This document shows, in pieces, positions 1 to 8,025 of a stretch of 64,000 bases of DNA (position 1 is the stretch's first letter; each line of letters begins with the position of its first letter). Source of the DNA: an uncultured Eubacteriales bacterium (lineage in GTDB: Bacteria; Bacillota; Clostridia; Oscillospirales; Oscillospiraceae); the NCBI GenBank assembly GCA_959602365.1, contig CAUGSS010000009.1:28260-92259 (forward strand), read 5' to 3'. The translations under genes were made by a program, and so were the position numbers. Below the pieces are notes generated by a model. It was not told the DNA's origin, ran no database searches, and saw only the letters and a list, made by a program, of their open reading frames with translations.

Positions 1-90
1 AGGCCTGCCCTCCAGTTCCAGCAGCAGCTTGTCCTCCGGCCCAAAGCGCCGGGATAACCCCGCCGCCAGCAGGATGAGCGCTGTCTTCAC
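1..90 (-). CDS. mocA: MobA-like nucleotidyltransferase (molybdenum cofactor cytidylyltransferase type), 5' part only
   Basis: Only the first 30 codons lie in the window; the gene runs off the left edge. The visible N-terminus contains LAAGLSRRFG followed by DKLL, the nucleotide-binding start of the MobA/MocA nucleotidyltransferase family, which attaches CMP or GMP to molybdopterin. The start is a GTG that overlaps the TGA of the upstream molybdenum hydroxylase subunit as GTGA, so it looks translationally coupled. Genes of this family are regular members of selenium-dependent molybdenum hydroxylase clusters, which fits this operon. The assignment to cytidylyl rather than guanylyl transfer is inferred from context. 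Confidence 0.7.
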   Translation of the reverse strand, partial: MKTALILLAAGLSRRFGPEDKLLLELEGRP

Positions 91-2378
91 CGCCGGTTCA
101 GCTCCCGCCACACCTTTTCCGCCGTGATCGGCATCTCCCGGATGCGCACGCCGCAGGCGTTCTCCAGGGCGTTGGCGATGGCGGGACAGGGGGTGTCGAT
201 GACCACCTCGCCGATGCTCTTGGCCCCGAACGGCCCCTGGGGCTCATAGCTGGGGGCGAACTCCACATGGATGGGGCAGATATCCTGACGGGTCGGGATT
301 TTATACTGCAAAAAATTCCGCTCGATCAGGCTGCCGTCGGGGTTGTACCGGACCGTCTCGGTCAGCGCCATCCCGATGCCCTGGACGATTCCCCCCTCAG
401 TCTGGACCCGGGCCAGATTGGGGTTCAGCGGCGTACCGCAGTCCACCACCGCGTCATATTCCACCAGGGTGACCTTTCCCGTCTCCGGATCCAGGTCGAT
501 CTCCGCAGCCCCGGCCATAAAGGGGGGCGGAGAGTTGGGGCAGGTGTGGTTTTCGGTGGCAATGATGGGAACCCCGCCGCACTCGGAGGCATAGGCCACC
601 TCGGCCAAAGACACCTTTTCCCCGCTGGGCAGATGCTCCACCAGGCCGTCGTGGTATCCGGTCTCCTCCACCGGCCAGCCTCTCTGACGGGCTGCCTCGG
701 CGCGGATTTTTTCAATGAGGGTCTGGGCGCACTTGTACACCGCCCCGCCGGTCAGAAACGCGGTGGAGGAGGCGTAGGAGCCTGAGTCGTAGGGAGAGGT
801 GTCTGTGTCCACCTGAGCCGTCACCACCTGGTCCACCGGGATCTCCAGGCACTCGGCGGCCACCTGGGCCAGGGTGGTGTCGCAGCCGGTGCCCATGTCC
901 GCCGCGCCGATGAGCAGGTTGACCATGCCCTCGTCTCCCACCTTCAGGGTGGCGCCTCCCACGTCGATGCCGGAGATGGCGCTGCCCTGCATGGCCATGG
1001 CCAGCCCCACACCCCGGATGTGGCCGTTGGGCAGCACCCGGCGGGGATATTTTTTCTCCCAGCCGATCATCTCCTTCACCCGCTCCAGGCACTGGTCCAG
1101 CGTGCAGGAGGTATTCCTTTCCCCAAAGTAGGAAGGCATGATCTGGCCTTCCCGGACCAGGTTCTGTTCCCGGATCCGGGCCGGATCCATATCCAGCCGG
1201 TGGGCAAGCTCATCCACAGCGGACTCCACCGCATGGATGCCCTGGGTGGCGCCAAAGCCCCGGTAGGCCCCCGCGGGCTGGAGATTGGTATAGACCACGT
1301 CGGCCCGAAAGGCGTAGGCCTCCAGCTTTCCGTAAAGCGAAATCGCTTTATGCCCGGAGAGCCCCACGGTGGTGGTGGAGTGCTCCCCATAGGCGCCGCC
1401 GTTGGACAGGGTGTACATGGAGATGCCCCGGATATGTCCATCCCGGTCGGCGCCGATCCGGACCCGGATCTCCATCTCATGCCGGGGGCAGCCGCAAGTG
1501 GTGGCCTCCTCCCGGGAGTAGACAATCATGGCGGGTTTTCCGGTGCGCCAGGTGACAATGGCCGGATAAATCTCCGCCTCCACCGTCTGCTTGGCTCCAA
1601 AACCGCCGCCAATGCGGGGCTTGATGACCCGCACCTTGCTCTTTGGAATCCCCAGGGCTGTGGAGACAATGCGCCGGACATGGAAGGCGATCTGCGTGGA
1701 AGGCACGATGTTGAGCCGTCCATAGGTGTCCAGATAGCTGAAGGCCCGGAAGGTCTCCATCATGGTCTGGTTGTTGGATACCGTGTGATAGGTCTCATCC
1801 ACCACCACGTCGCAGTCGGCCAGCACTGCCTCCACGTCTCCGTCGGCGCTCTCCTCATGGCAGATCAGGTTGCGCTTCACTTCGCTGCCCTGCTCGTACA
1901 GAATCTTCCAGTCCTCCTCGGGATGGACCACGTTGGGGTTGTCCAGGGCGGCGCGGAAATCCAGCACCGGCTCCAGCACCTGATAGGTCACTTTGATGAG
2001 CTTGAGCGCCCGCTCCACCGCCTCCTGGGTCTCTCCGGCCACAATGGCCACCGGGTCCCCCACATAGCGCACCCGCCGGTCCAGGATATACCGGTCATAG
2101 GGCGAGCCCTCGGGATAGCTCTGGCCAGCCTGGGTAAAGCGGATCTGGGGCACATCCCGCCAGGTGAGGACGCAGGCGATGCCGGGCACCAGCTCAGCCC
2201 GGGAGACGTCGATATCCTCCACCAGGGCGCTGGCATGGGGGGACCGGAGCAGTTTGACCACCAGGCAGTCCGCCGGGGCCAGGTCCTGGGTATAGACCGG
2301 CTGGCCGGTGACCAGGGCCTTGTAGTCTTTTTTGCGGATGGGCTGATTCACCGCCCGCAGTTCACTGACAGGCTTCAT
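87..2378 (-). CDS. Molybdenum hydroxylase, molybdopterin-binding large subunit (xanthine dehydrogenase family)
   Basis: This 763-residue protein is the catalytic subunit of a three-part xanthine dehydrogenase-type hydroxylase. It shows the GGGFGAK motif near residue 260, a GAYRGFGATQ segment near 370, and a C-terminal GAKSIGE motif whose Glu724 matches the conserved catalytic glutamate of the family. The 2Fe-2S and FAD subunits are encoded immediately upstream, and the start overlaps the preceding stop as ATGA. With selD, yqeB, yqeC and yedF-like genes in the same operon it most likely belongs to the selenium-dependent hydroxylases, in which a labile selenium is thought to sit at the molybdenum site. 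The substrate, purine or another heterocycle, cannot be read from sequence. No in-frame UGA is present. Confidence 0.93.
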   Translation of the reverse strand: MKPVSELRAVNQPIRKKDYKALVTGQPVYTQDLAPADCLVVKLLRSPHASALVEDIDVSRAELVPGIACVLTWRDVPQIRFTQAGQSYPEGSPYDRYILDRRVRYVGDPVAIVAGETQEAVERALKLIKVTYQVLEPVLDFRAALDNPNVVHPEEDWKILYEQGSEVKRNLICHEESADGDVEAVLADCDVVVDETYHTVSNNQTMMETFRAFSYLDTYGRLNIVPSTQIAFHVRRIVSTALGIPKSKVRVIKPRIGGGFGAKQTVEAEIYPAIVTWRTGKPAMIVYSREEATTCGCPRHEMEIRVRIGADRDGHIRGISMYTLSNGGAYGEHSTTTVGLSGHKAISLYGKLEAYAFRADVVYTNLQPAGAYRGFGATQGIHAVESAVDELAHRLDMDPARIREQNLVREGQIMPSYFGERNTSCTLDQCLERVKEMIGWEKKYPRRVLPNGHIRGVGLAMAMQGSAISGIDVGGATLKVGDEGMVNLLIGAADMGTGCDTTLAQVAAECLEIPVDQVVTAQVDTDTSPYDSGSYASSTAFLTGGAVYKCAQTLIEKIRAEAARQRGWPVEETGYHDGLVEHLPSGEKVSLAEVAYASECGGVPIIATENHTCPNSPPPFMAGAAEIDLDPETGKVTLVEYDAVVDCGTPLNPNLARVQTEGGIVQGIGMALTETVRYNPDGSLIERNFLQYKIPTRQDICPIHVEFAPSYEPQGPFGAKSIGEVVIDTPCPAIANALENACGVRIREMPITAEKVWRELNRR

Positions 2379-2833
2379 TCCTTGTCACCTCGCTTCAGCC
2401 AGGCCTGGATGGCCCGCAGCTGGCTGACATAGCCGGTGCAGCGGCACAGGTTGCCCGCCAGGTACTCGTTGATCTCTTCCAGGGTGGGGTCTTTCAGTTC
2501 CCGCTCCATGGCCAGCACATTCATAATAAAGCCCGGGTTGCAGAAGCCGCACTGCTCACCGCCCTGATCGGCCAAAAAGCCGCCGAATTCCTCGGCCTGC
2601 TTTTGCACCCCCTCCAGGGTGGTCACCTCTCTTCCCGCGCACCGGGCGGCGGGCATATTGCAGGAGAGGACCGGCGTCCCGTCCAGCCATACTGTACAGA
2701 GCCCGCAGTTCGAGGTCTCGCACCCACGTTTCACGCTGTAGCATCCCTGGCTTCTGAGAAAGTCCAGCAGCACCATGTCCGCCGGGATCTCGGCGGTGAC
2801 TGCTCTTCCGTTGAGGGTGAGGTTCAGCGTCAT
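2375..2833 (-). CDS. Molybdenum hydroxylase, 2Fe-2S iron-sulfur subunit
   Basis: This 152-residue protein has the usual size and layout of the small subunit of xanthine dehydrogenase-type enzymes. A plant-ferredoxin-like N-terminal cluster site is visible as GCETSNCGLC followed by a later Cys (VLSC), and the C-terminal helical domain carries CGFCNPGF and CRCTGY, which bind the second cluster. It passes electrons from the molybdenum centre to the FAD subunit. The gene overlaps both neighbours by four bases (ATGA at each junction), so the three structural subunits are translated as a coupled set. Confidence 0.95.
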   Translation of the reverse strand: MTLNLTLNGRAVTAEIPADMVLLDFLRSQGCYSVKRGCETSNCGLCTVWLDGTPVLSCNMPAARCAGREVTTLEGVQKQAEEFGGFLADQGGEQCGFCNPGFIMNVLAMERELKDPTLEEINEYLAGNLCRCTGYVSQLRAIQAWLKRGDKE

Positions 2834-3591
2834 GCATCTTCTCCTCCTTTGAGTTGCTCCAGACCGCGGCGAAGCAATACGCCGGCCAGGTGGGCGCGGT
2901 ATGCTCCGCTGGCCCGGGTGTTGGAGCCGTAGGTCAGGGCTCCGGCGGCAGCCAGCAGCTCCTCCTCTGTCTCCGCCTCCACCCGCTCCGCCCGGGCGGG
3001 CCGGGCTCCAATGGCTGCCCGCCAGCCCGTCTCTGTCCGGGCCAGGGCCGCCGTCAGCACCGGCAGGTCGGTCTCCGCATTGCGGAAGCTCTCATAGACC
3101 ACCCGCAGCGGTGTCTTTTTGACAATGATATGGTTCAGGATGTCGCTGTCCTGCTTCGCGCCGGCAAATTGGGGCAGCGGAAGCTCTCCGCCCCGGTACA
3201 GACACACGCTGGCGTCCAGGGCCAGGAAACAGGTCAGCACGTCGGAAAAACCGTAGCGTCCCCAGAGGGTGCCTCCCACTGTGGCACAGTTGCGGAACTG
3301 CACCCCCACAATGTGGCGCACGCACTCCCGCACCGCCCCACGGGTATAATCGTTGAGCCCCGGATGGAGCTCCAGCTGCCGCAGGGTGACCATGCACCCG
3401 ATGCGGAAGCCGTCCTCCGTCTCCTCAATCTGGTCCAGCCCCAGGCCGGACAGGTCGATGGCCGTATTCCACTGGCGCTCTCCCATCTTGAGCCAACCGG
3501 TGCCCCCCAGAACACAGTTGGCCCGGCTCTGGTTCAGCTTCCAGGCCTCCTCCAGTGACCCGGGCCTGACATATTGTTTGAATCTTAGCAT
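2830..3591 (-). CDS. Molybdenum hydroxylase, FAD-binding subunit
   Basis: This 253-residue protein matches the medium (FAD) subunit of the xanthine dehydrogenase/CO dehydrogenase family. The segment NCATVGGTLWGRYGFSDV near residue 102 corresponds to the conserved FAD pyrophosphate-binding region, and the N-terminal VLGGTGWLK matches the first FAD-contacting loop. It is somewhat shorter than many homologues (about 280-300 residues). Its start overlaps the stop of the XdhC-like gene by seven bases and its stop overlaps the iron-sulfur subunit start. It should transfer electrons from the 2Fe-2S clusters to an acceptor such as NAD. Confidence 0.92.
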   Translation of the reverse strand: MLRFKQYVRPGSLEEAWKLNQSRANCVLGGTGWLKMGERQWNTAIDLSGLGLDQIEETEDGFRIGCMVTLRQLELHPGLNDYTRGAVRECVRHIVGVQFRNCATVGGTLWGRYGFSDVLTCFLALDASVCLYRGGELPLPQFAGAKQDSDILNHIIVKKTPLRVVYESFRNAETDLPVLTAALARTETGWRAAIGARPARAERVEAETEEELLAAAGALTYGSNTRASGAYRAHLAGVLLRRGLEQLKGGEDA

Positions 3592-4535
3592 GTAATGTCA
3601 TCCTCCTTCACAGGGATGATGAGATATTTGGCCGCTCCGCCGCAGATACTGCCGGCGGAACCGTCCATATGATAGGTGAACAGGCCTGGACGGCCGGTCT
3701 CCAGGGCCTCCAGGGCCTTTGCCCTGGCCTCGGCCTCCCAGATCCCCCCGCCGATGGTGCCCCGAATTTCTCCGTTGGGAAAGACCAGCATGCTGGCCCC
3801 AGGGCCCCGGGGGGTGCTGCCCTGGCTGTCCACCAAAGTGACCATGGCATAGGGAAAATGGTCCAGCGCCCGGAGAAAAGGCTCCTCCAGCGGGGCCCGG
3901 AGCCCCAGGTCCCGGCGGCGGCATACCAGCTCCGCCACCACGGAGACGGCGATCTCCGCCGGGGTCTCCGCGCCGATGTCCAGGCCGATGGGGCTGCGGA
4001 TGGCATTGATCTCCGCCTGAGCGAAGCCGTCTCGGCTCAGATGTTCCCGGGTGGCGGCAGCTTTCCTTCGGCTGCCCATCACGCCCAGATAGCAGTGGGG
4101 CAGCCGCAGGATCTCGCTGACACAGGTCCAGTCCTCCTGATGTCCCCGGGTCATCACAGCGTAGAAGGCACAGGGGCCAAACCCACCCCCGCGGAGCAAG
4201 TCGGCAAACGCCCCGCAGCGCAGATCAGTTTCCGGGGGAAAGGCGCCCGGCTCCAGCACCTCAGGCCGGTTCTCCAACACGGTCACCTGGAAACCCACCG
4301 CCTGGGCCGCCGGAACCAACGCCCGGGAGACATGGCCGCCGCCGCAGATCACCAGCCGGGCCGGGGGGCGCAGCTCCTGGACAAAGCGCGCTCCGCCAGG
4401 CAGTTCCCCCAAGGTTCCGCCCGGCCAGCTCATCCGCTGCCGTCCCAGGTGTTCCGGCTCCAGAGAACTCTCCAGCCGGACCCACTGGCCGGAACCAAGC
4501 AATTCCTTTAGGGTTCGATAGAGCTCAGTCCCCAT
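3585..4535 (-). CDS. XdhC/CoxI-family molybdenum hydroxylase maturation protein
   Basis: I chose the ATG at 4535 (316 residues) because GGAGG lies about seven bases upstream; a longer open frame has no such site. Residues of roughly 70-210 contain a Rossmann-like segment (VICGGGHVSRAL, then VMTRGHQEDW and YLGVMGSRRK) typical of the XdhC C-terminal domain. Residues of roughly 225-310 contain VDSQGSTPRGPGASM and GTIGGG, typical of the XdhC_CoxI domain normally found at the N-terminus. The domain order therefore looks reversed relative to E. coli XdhC. Family members help insert or sulfurate the molybdenum cofactor. The gene overlaps yqeB by 11 bases. Confidence 0.85.
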   Translation of the reverse strand: MGTELYRTLKELLGSGQWVRLESSLEPEHLGRQRMSWPGGTLGELPGGARFVQELRPPARLVICGGGHVSRALVPAAQAVGFQVTVLENRPEVLEPGAFPPETDLRCGAFADLLRGGGFGPCAFYAVMTRGHQEDWTCVSEILRLPHCYLGVMGSRRKAAATREHLSRDGFAQAEINAIRSPIGLDIGAETPAEIAVSVVAELVCRRRDLGLRAPLEEPFLRALDHFPYAMVTLVDSQGSTPRGPGASMLVFPNGEIRGTIGGGIWEAEARAKALEALETGRPGLFTYHMDGSAGSICGGAAKYLIIPVKEDDITC

Positions 4536-5322
4536 GTTCCCGCCTCCAGTGGCAGACCGCCTCCAGCACCCCGCCGGCGATGGCCAGAGCCTTGTCTGAA
4601 ATTGTAAAGCAGTTTTCCCGCACACAGCGGGCATCTACATCCCCGGCCTTGAAACCGGCCCGGGGCACCCGGGTGCCGGCGGGCAGGATGCCCCGCAGAC
4701 AGCCGGAGATGGCGCTGACCACCCTCTGTCCCTCCACCAGGGCCACGGTCTCCCCGGCCTCCACCCGGTCTCCGATGGCCCGGAGGGGCTCAAAGGTGCC
4801 GGCGCAGGGGGTGCGCAGCACCCGCTCCACCGTATACCCCCCCACATCGCCGGGGATGCCGGTGTTGGGCAGGGCGCTGCCCTCATAGAGGCAGCGGCCC
4901 AGGGTGTGTCCCCGCATGGTCTCGATGACGCAGTGGCAGTCCGCTCCGGCGGTAAATCCGGGGCCCACCCCGATCACCAGTGGGGCGTCGGCGATTTGAG
5001 TGCCCAGGTTGCGCTTGGCCAGGATGGCGTCCACCACCACCTCCGGCCTCAGCTCCGCCACCGCCCGGCCCTCCGGATCCGGGAGCACCGGGATCGTCCC
5101 GGCAGCCAGCGCCCTCCGGGCCTGTTCTCCGGTGTCGCACCGGCGGGCGGCAACCCCTTCTACTTCACAGCTCCCCGCCCAGACGGCCTGGCAGAAGGCG
5201 GCCTTCCAGCGCACCGCGGTGGGCTGCTCCAGGTCGGTCATGGCCACCGGGAAGCCGCTGCGGACCAGCCGCCAGCCGATGCCCGAGGCGATGTCCCCGG
5301 CGCCGCGAATCAAAATCAGCAA
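4525..5322 (-). CDS. yqeB: YqeB, selenium-dependent molybdenum hydroxylase accessory protein
   Basis: This 265-residue protein matches the YqeB family by its N-terminal LIRGAGDIASGIGWRL, the central GVGPGFTAGADCHCVIET and the later GDVGGYTVERVLRTP. The family occurs almost only beside selenium-dependent molybdenum hydroxylases and is thought to act in preparing the selenium-containing cofactor, but its reaction is unknown. The start appears to be TTG at 5322, eight bases after a GGAG ribosome site; no upstream ATG fits. It overlaps yqeC by seven bases and the XdhC-like gene by eleven. Confidence 0.9.
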   Translation of the reverse strand: MLILIRGAGDIASGIGWRLVRSGFPVAMTDLEQPTAVRWKAAFCQAVWAGSCEVEGVAARRCDTGEQARRALAAGTIPVLPDPEGRAVAELRPEVVVDAILAKRNLGTQIADAPLVIGVGPGFTAGADCHCVIETMRGHTLGRCLYEGSALPNTGIPGDVGGYTVERVLRTPCAGTFEPLRAIGDRVEAGETVALVEGQRVVSAISGCLRGILPAGTRVPRAGFKAGDVDARCVRENCFTISDKALAIAGGVLEAVCHWRREHGD

Positions 5323-6023
5323 AGTTCTCTCTCCTTCATCCGGGCCACCCAGGCCTCTATTCCCCGGGCTGCCAGCAGTTCCCCGATCCTCCGGCCCCGC
5401 TCCGCCAACTCTGGCGTGTCCGCCTGGTTGAGCACCGCCAGGCTGTGCTCTGTAAAGTGGGACGCCTTCAGGCCTCGTTCCAGCAGCTCCGCCGCCAACG
5501 GCTCGTCCAACCGGCGCCCGGGAGAAAGCCCGGCCTCCTGCCAGCCGTGGAGCACCTCCCCCGCCGGCCGGTCCAGGGCGGTCAGTCCCGCCAGCTCGAT
5601 GAGCAGCCCGGTCTCCGCCGGCACCACCGGTTCAAAGGGCCGGTGGTATTTCAGGGGCAGTCCCCGGCTGCCGTCGGCCTCCACCAGGATATAGTCCGCC
5701 TCCAGCCCGCCGTACCAGTTTTCCGGGATGCCGGTCAGCTTGCGCCCGGCGGCGTCGGGGTATCCCGCCAGCACCGCCCGGCCCGGGGCCAGCATCCGGT
5801 TCAGCTCCTCCGGTCCGGCTGGGGCGACGGCCGCCGGATCATAGCCCAGATGGGTGGTGGTGGTCAGCACCACCGCCCCGCCCCGGGCGGCCAGATGTGC
5901 CCCCAGGGCATAGAGCAGGGTGGTCTTGCCCCCGCCGCCAATCAGGGCGGTCACCCGGGAAAGCCTGGGGGTCAGGGCCGCCAGCAGCTCCGCCCGGTCC
6001 AGCACAGCACCGCTCACAGCCAT
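5316..6023 (-). CDS. yqeC: YqeC, putative selenium-dependent hydroxylase accessory protein (P-loop)
   Basis: This 235-residue protein carries an N-terminal P-loop, IGGGGKTTLLYALG, near residue 30, followed by TTTTHLGYDP and ILVEADGSRGLPLKYHRPFEP. These are hallmark segments of the YqeC family found with selenium-dependent molybdenum hydroxylases. The ATG at 6023 is preferred over an in-frame GTG at 6029 because a GAGG site lies eight bases before the ATG and only two before the GTG. It overlaps the DUF3343 gene by ten bases. ATP or GTP use is predicted from the P-loop; the substrate is unknown. Confidence 0.88.
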   Translation of the reverse strand: MAVSGAVLDRAELLAALTPRLSRVTALIGGGGKTTLLYALGAHLAARGGAVVLTTTTHLGYDPAAVAPAGPEELNRMLAPGRAVLAGYPDAAGRKLTGIPENWYGGLEADYILVEADGSRGLPLKYHRPFEPVVPAETGLLIELAGLTALDRPAGEVLHGWQEAGLSPGRRLDEPLAAELLERGLKASHFTEHSLAVLNQADTPELAERGRRIGELLAARGIEAWVARMKERELC

Positions 6024-6250
6024 AAACACAGCACCTCGCTGTGCTGTAAACCATTTTTACTCAACAGATCTTCCATCTGTTCCCGGGCCTCCGGCGGGGC
6101 CATCCAGGCCAGGCCGCAGTCGGCGGTGACCACCGTGGGGGTGGGGATGAGCCGCCCCGGGGTCGCCAGCTCCCTGGCCCGGCGCTCCATGGCCATGGCG
6201 GCGGCGGTGGAGGGAAAGGTGACGATCAGCCGTTCCGTCTTTTGTCGCAT
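6014..6250 (-). CDS. DUF3343 family small protein (putative Se/S carrier-like)
   Basis: This 78-residue protein fits the small DUF3343 family that recurs beside selenium and sulfur trafficking genes. It starts with LIVTFPSTAAAMAMERRA, a typical family opening, and contains TADCGLAWMAP with a single central Cys, plus a second Cys in the C-terminal VLCLWL. Lying between the cysteine desulfurase and yqeC, it may help deliver selenium or sulfur, but no activity is established. Translation overlaps the yqeC start by ten bases. Confidence 0.75.
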   Translation of the reverse strand: MRQKTERLIVTFPSTAAAMAMERRARELATPGRLIPTPTVVTADCGLAWMAPPEAREQMEDLLSKNGLQHSEVLCLWL

Positions 6251-6262
6251 AGATTCAAAAAC

Positions 6263-7399
6263 TCACTCCGTGGCCAAGGTGCGCAGGGCGGCCAGGCCCT
6301 GGTCGATCTCGGCCTCTGTATTGCAATGGGAGAAAGAAAACCGCACCGCTCCCTGTTTCCAGGTCCCCAGAGCCCGATGGGCCAGGGGAGCGCAGTGGAG
6401 CCCGGCCCGGGTGGCCACGCCGAAGCGCTGAGACAGCTGGTCGCTGACCGCGGCCGAGTCCCAGTCCCCCAGGTTCAGGCTGACAATGGGACAGCGCTCC
6501 GGGGCGGCGAAATCGCCGTAGACCGTGACCCCGGGGATCTCCCAAGCCCCCTGGTAAAAGCGCCGGGCCAGTTCCTGCTCCCGGCGGCGGAGCCGGTCCG
6601 GCCCCTGTTCCTCCAGCCAGTCCAGGGCGGCCCCCAGCCCGGCGATGCCCGGGCCGTTGAGGGTGCCCGCCTCCAGCCGGGGGGGATACTCCTCCGGTTG
6701 GCGCTTGCTGGCGGACTGCACCCCGGTGCCCCCCACCCGGAGGGGGCGCAGCTCCACCCCGGGGCCCACCAGCAGGGCGCCGATGCCCTGGGGGCCCATC
6801 AAACTCTTGTGGCCGGCCAGACAGAGCAGGCCGATGTGCTGCTCCTCCATATGGATGGGAAACAGCCCGCCGGTCTGGGCCGCGTCCACCACGAAGGTGA
6901 GGCCGTGTCCCCGGCAGAACTCTCCCAGGGCGGTCAAATCATTCAGATTACCGGTCAGGTTGGAGCCGTGGCAGCACACCAGCGCCCGGGTGTTATGGCG
7001 CAGGGCGGGCTCCAGGGCCTCCCAGTGCACCCGGCCCCTGGCGTCGGCGGGCAGGATGGTCAGCTCCACTCCCCTCTCCTCCAGCAGGTAGAGGGGCCGC
7101 AGCACCGAGTTGTGCTCCATAGCGGTGGTGATGACGTGATCCCCGGGGCAGAGCAGCCCCTGAAGGGCGATGTTCAGGCTGTCGGTGGCCCCGGCAGTGA
7201 AGCACACCCGCTCCGGGGCGCTCAGCCCGAACTTGCCTGCCAGCTTGCAGCGGACGCCGTAGGCGGTGCGCAGGCTGTCCAGGGCGCCGTTATAGCCCCC
7301 CCGGCCGCCGTTGCCGCCGGTGAGCACCGCCTGGGCGCAGGCCCGGGCCACCGCTTCCGGTTTGGGCAGGGTGGTGGCCGCCTGATCGAAATAGATCAC
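6263..7399 (-). CDS. Cysteine desulfurase family protein (PLP-dependent, aminotransferase class V)
   Basis: This 378-residue enzyme has the class V fold signature: MIYFDQAATTLPKP at the N-terminus, AMEHNS with the PLP-stacking His95, the VDAAQTGG aspartate motif, and Lys198 in LAGHKSLMG as the PLP Schiff-base lysine. A C-terminal Cys in RAGLHCAPLAH is the likely persulfide or selenide acceptor. The family releases sulfur or selenium from cysteine or selenocysteine; here it probably supplies selenium for the molybdenum hydroxylase pathway. The start is GTG at 7399, overlapping the yedF-like stop as GTGA. Confidence 0.9.
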   Translation of the reverse strand: MIYFDQAATTLPKPEAVARACAQAVLTGGNGGRGGYNGALDSLRTAYGVRCKLAGKFGLSAPERVCFTAGATDSLNIALQGLLCPGDHVITTAMEHNSVLRPLYLLEERGVELTILPADARGRVHWEALEPALRHNTRALVCCHGSNLTGNLNDLTALGEFCRGHGLTFVVDAAQTGGLFPIHMEEQHIGLLCLAGHKSLMGPQGIGALLVGPGVELRPLRVGGTGVQSASKRQPEEYPPRLEAGTLNGPGIAGLGAALDWLEEQGPDRLRRREQELARRFYQGAWEIPGVTVYGDFAAPERCPIVSLNLGDWDSAAVSDQLSQRFGVATRAGLHCAPLAHRALGTWKQGAVRFSFSHCNTEAEIDQGLAALRTLATE

Positions 7400-8010
7400 G
7401 GCCGCAGCACCAGATCGGCCTCCATCTGCTTCTCCACAATATCGTACATATTGGTGACCCCGCCCACCGCCAGCTGCTCCTTCAGGCCGTAGAAGTCCAG
7501 GCAGGTGCCGCAGGTCAGGATCTCCACCCCCTGCGCTTCCAGGGTGCGCAGGTCCTCCAGGGAGTCGGAGCCTTCGCAGGTCAGGTGGGCGCCGCCGTTG
7601 TAAAAGAGCACTGTGGCGGGCAGCTCCTCCTGCATGGTCAGGGCGAACAGGAAGCCTTTGATCAGGGCCCGGCCCAGCTCGTCATTTCCCTCGCCCATAT
7701 GGTCGGCCCCCACGGCGGCCACGATGCGCCGCTTTTCCGGCCGGGTGCGGAGCAGGGATTTCTCCGGGGCGTCGTTGACCGCCTCATCCCCCACCGTCAT
7801 CAGTACCCGGTAGCAGTCGTCAGACTGTTTCTCGCTCTCCACCCGATAGCCCTTTTGATCCGCCATCTTGGTCAGATTCTGGACCGCAATCTCATTGTCC
7901 ACCAGGGTCTCCACCGTACCCGCCCCCTGAAGGGACTGGATGGCCTGCCTGGTCTTGACCACCGGGATGGGGCAGGCTTCGCCCCGGGCATCCACCTGAA
8001 TTGTCGCCAT
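7396..8010 (-). CDS. yedF: YedF-like selenium metabolism protein (TusA domain plus DsrE-like domain)
   Basis: This 204-residue protein has an N-terminal TusA/SirA-like domain with the CPIPV motif (Cys13) and a C-terminal domain of about 110 residues with GADHMGEG, VLFYNGGAHL and CGTCLD, resembling DsrE-type sulfur-transfer proteins. The fused form is the YedF-like selenium metabolism protein found with orphan selD genes. It probably carries selenium or sulfur as a perselenide or persulfide. The ATG at 8010 sits ten bases after AGGAG; an in-frame GTG at 8016 is only four bases away and less likely. Confidence 0.88.
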   Translation of the reverse strand: MATIQVDARGEACPIPVVKTRQAIQSLQGAGTVETLVDNEIAVQNLTKMADQKGYRVESEKQSDDCYRVLMTVGDEAVNDAPEKSLLRTRPEKRRIVAAVGADHMGEGNDELGRALIKGFLFALTMQEELPATVLFYNGGAHLTCEGSDSLEDLRTLEAQGVEILTCGTCLDFYGLKEQLAVGGVTNMYDIVEKQMEADLVLRP

Positions 8011-8025
8011 AACCACATCTCTCCT

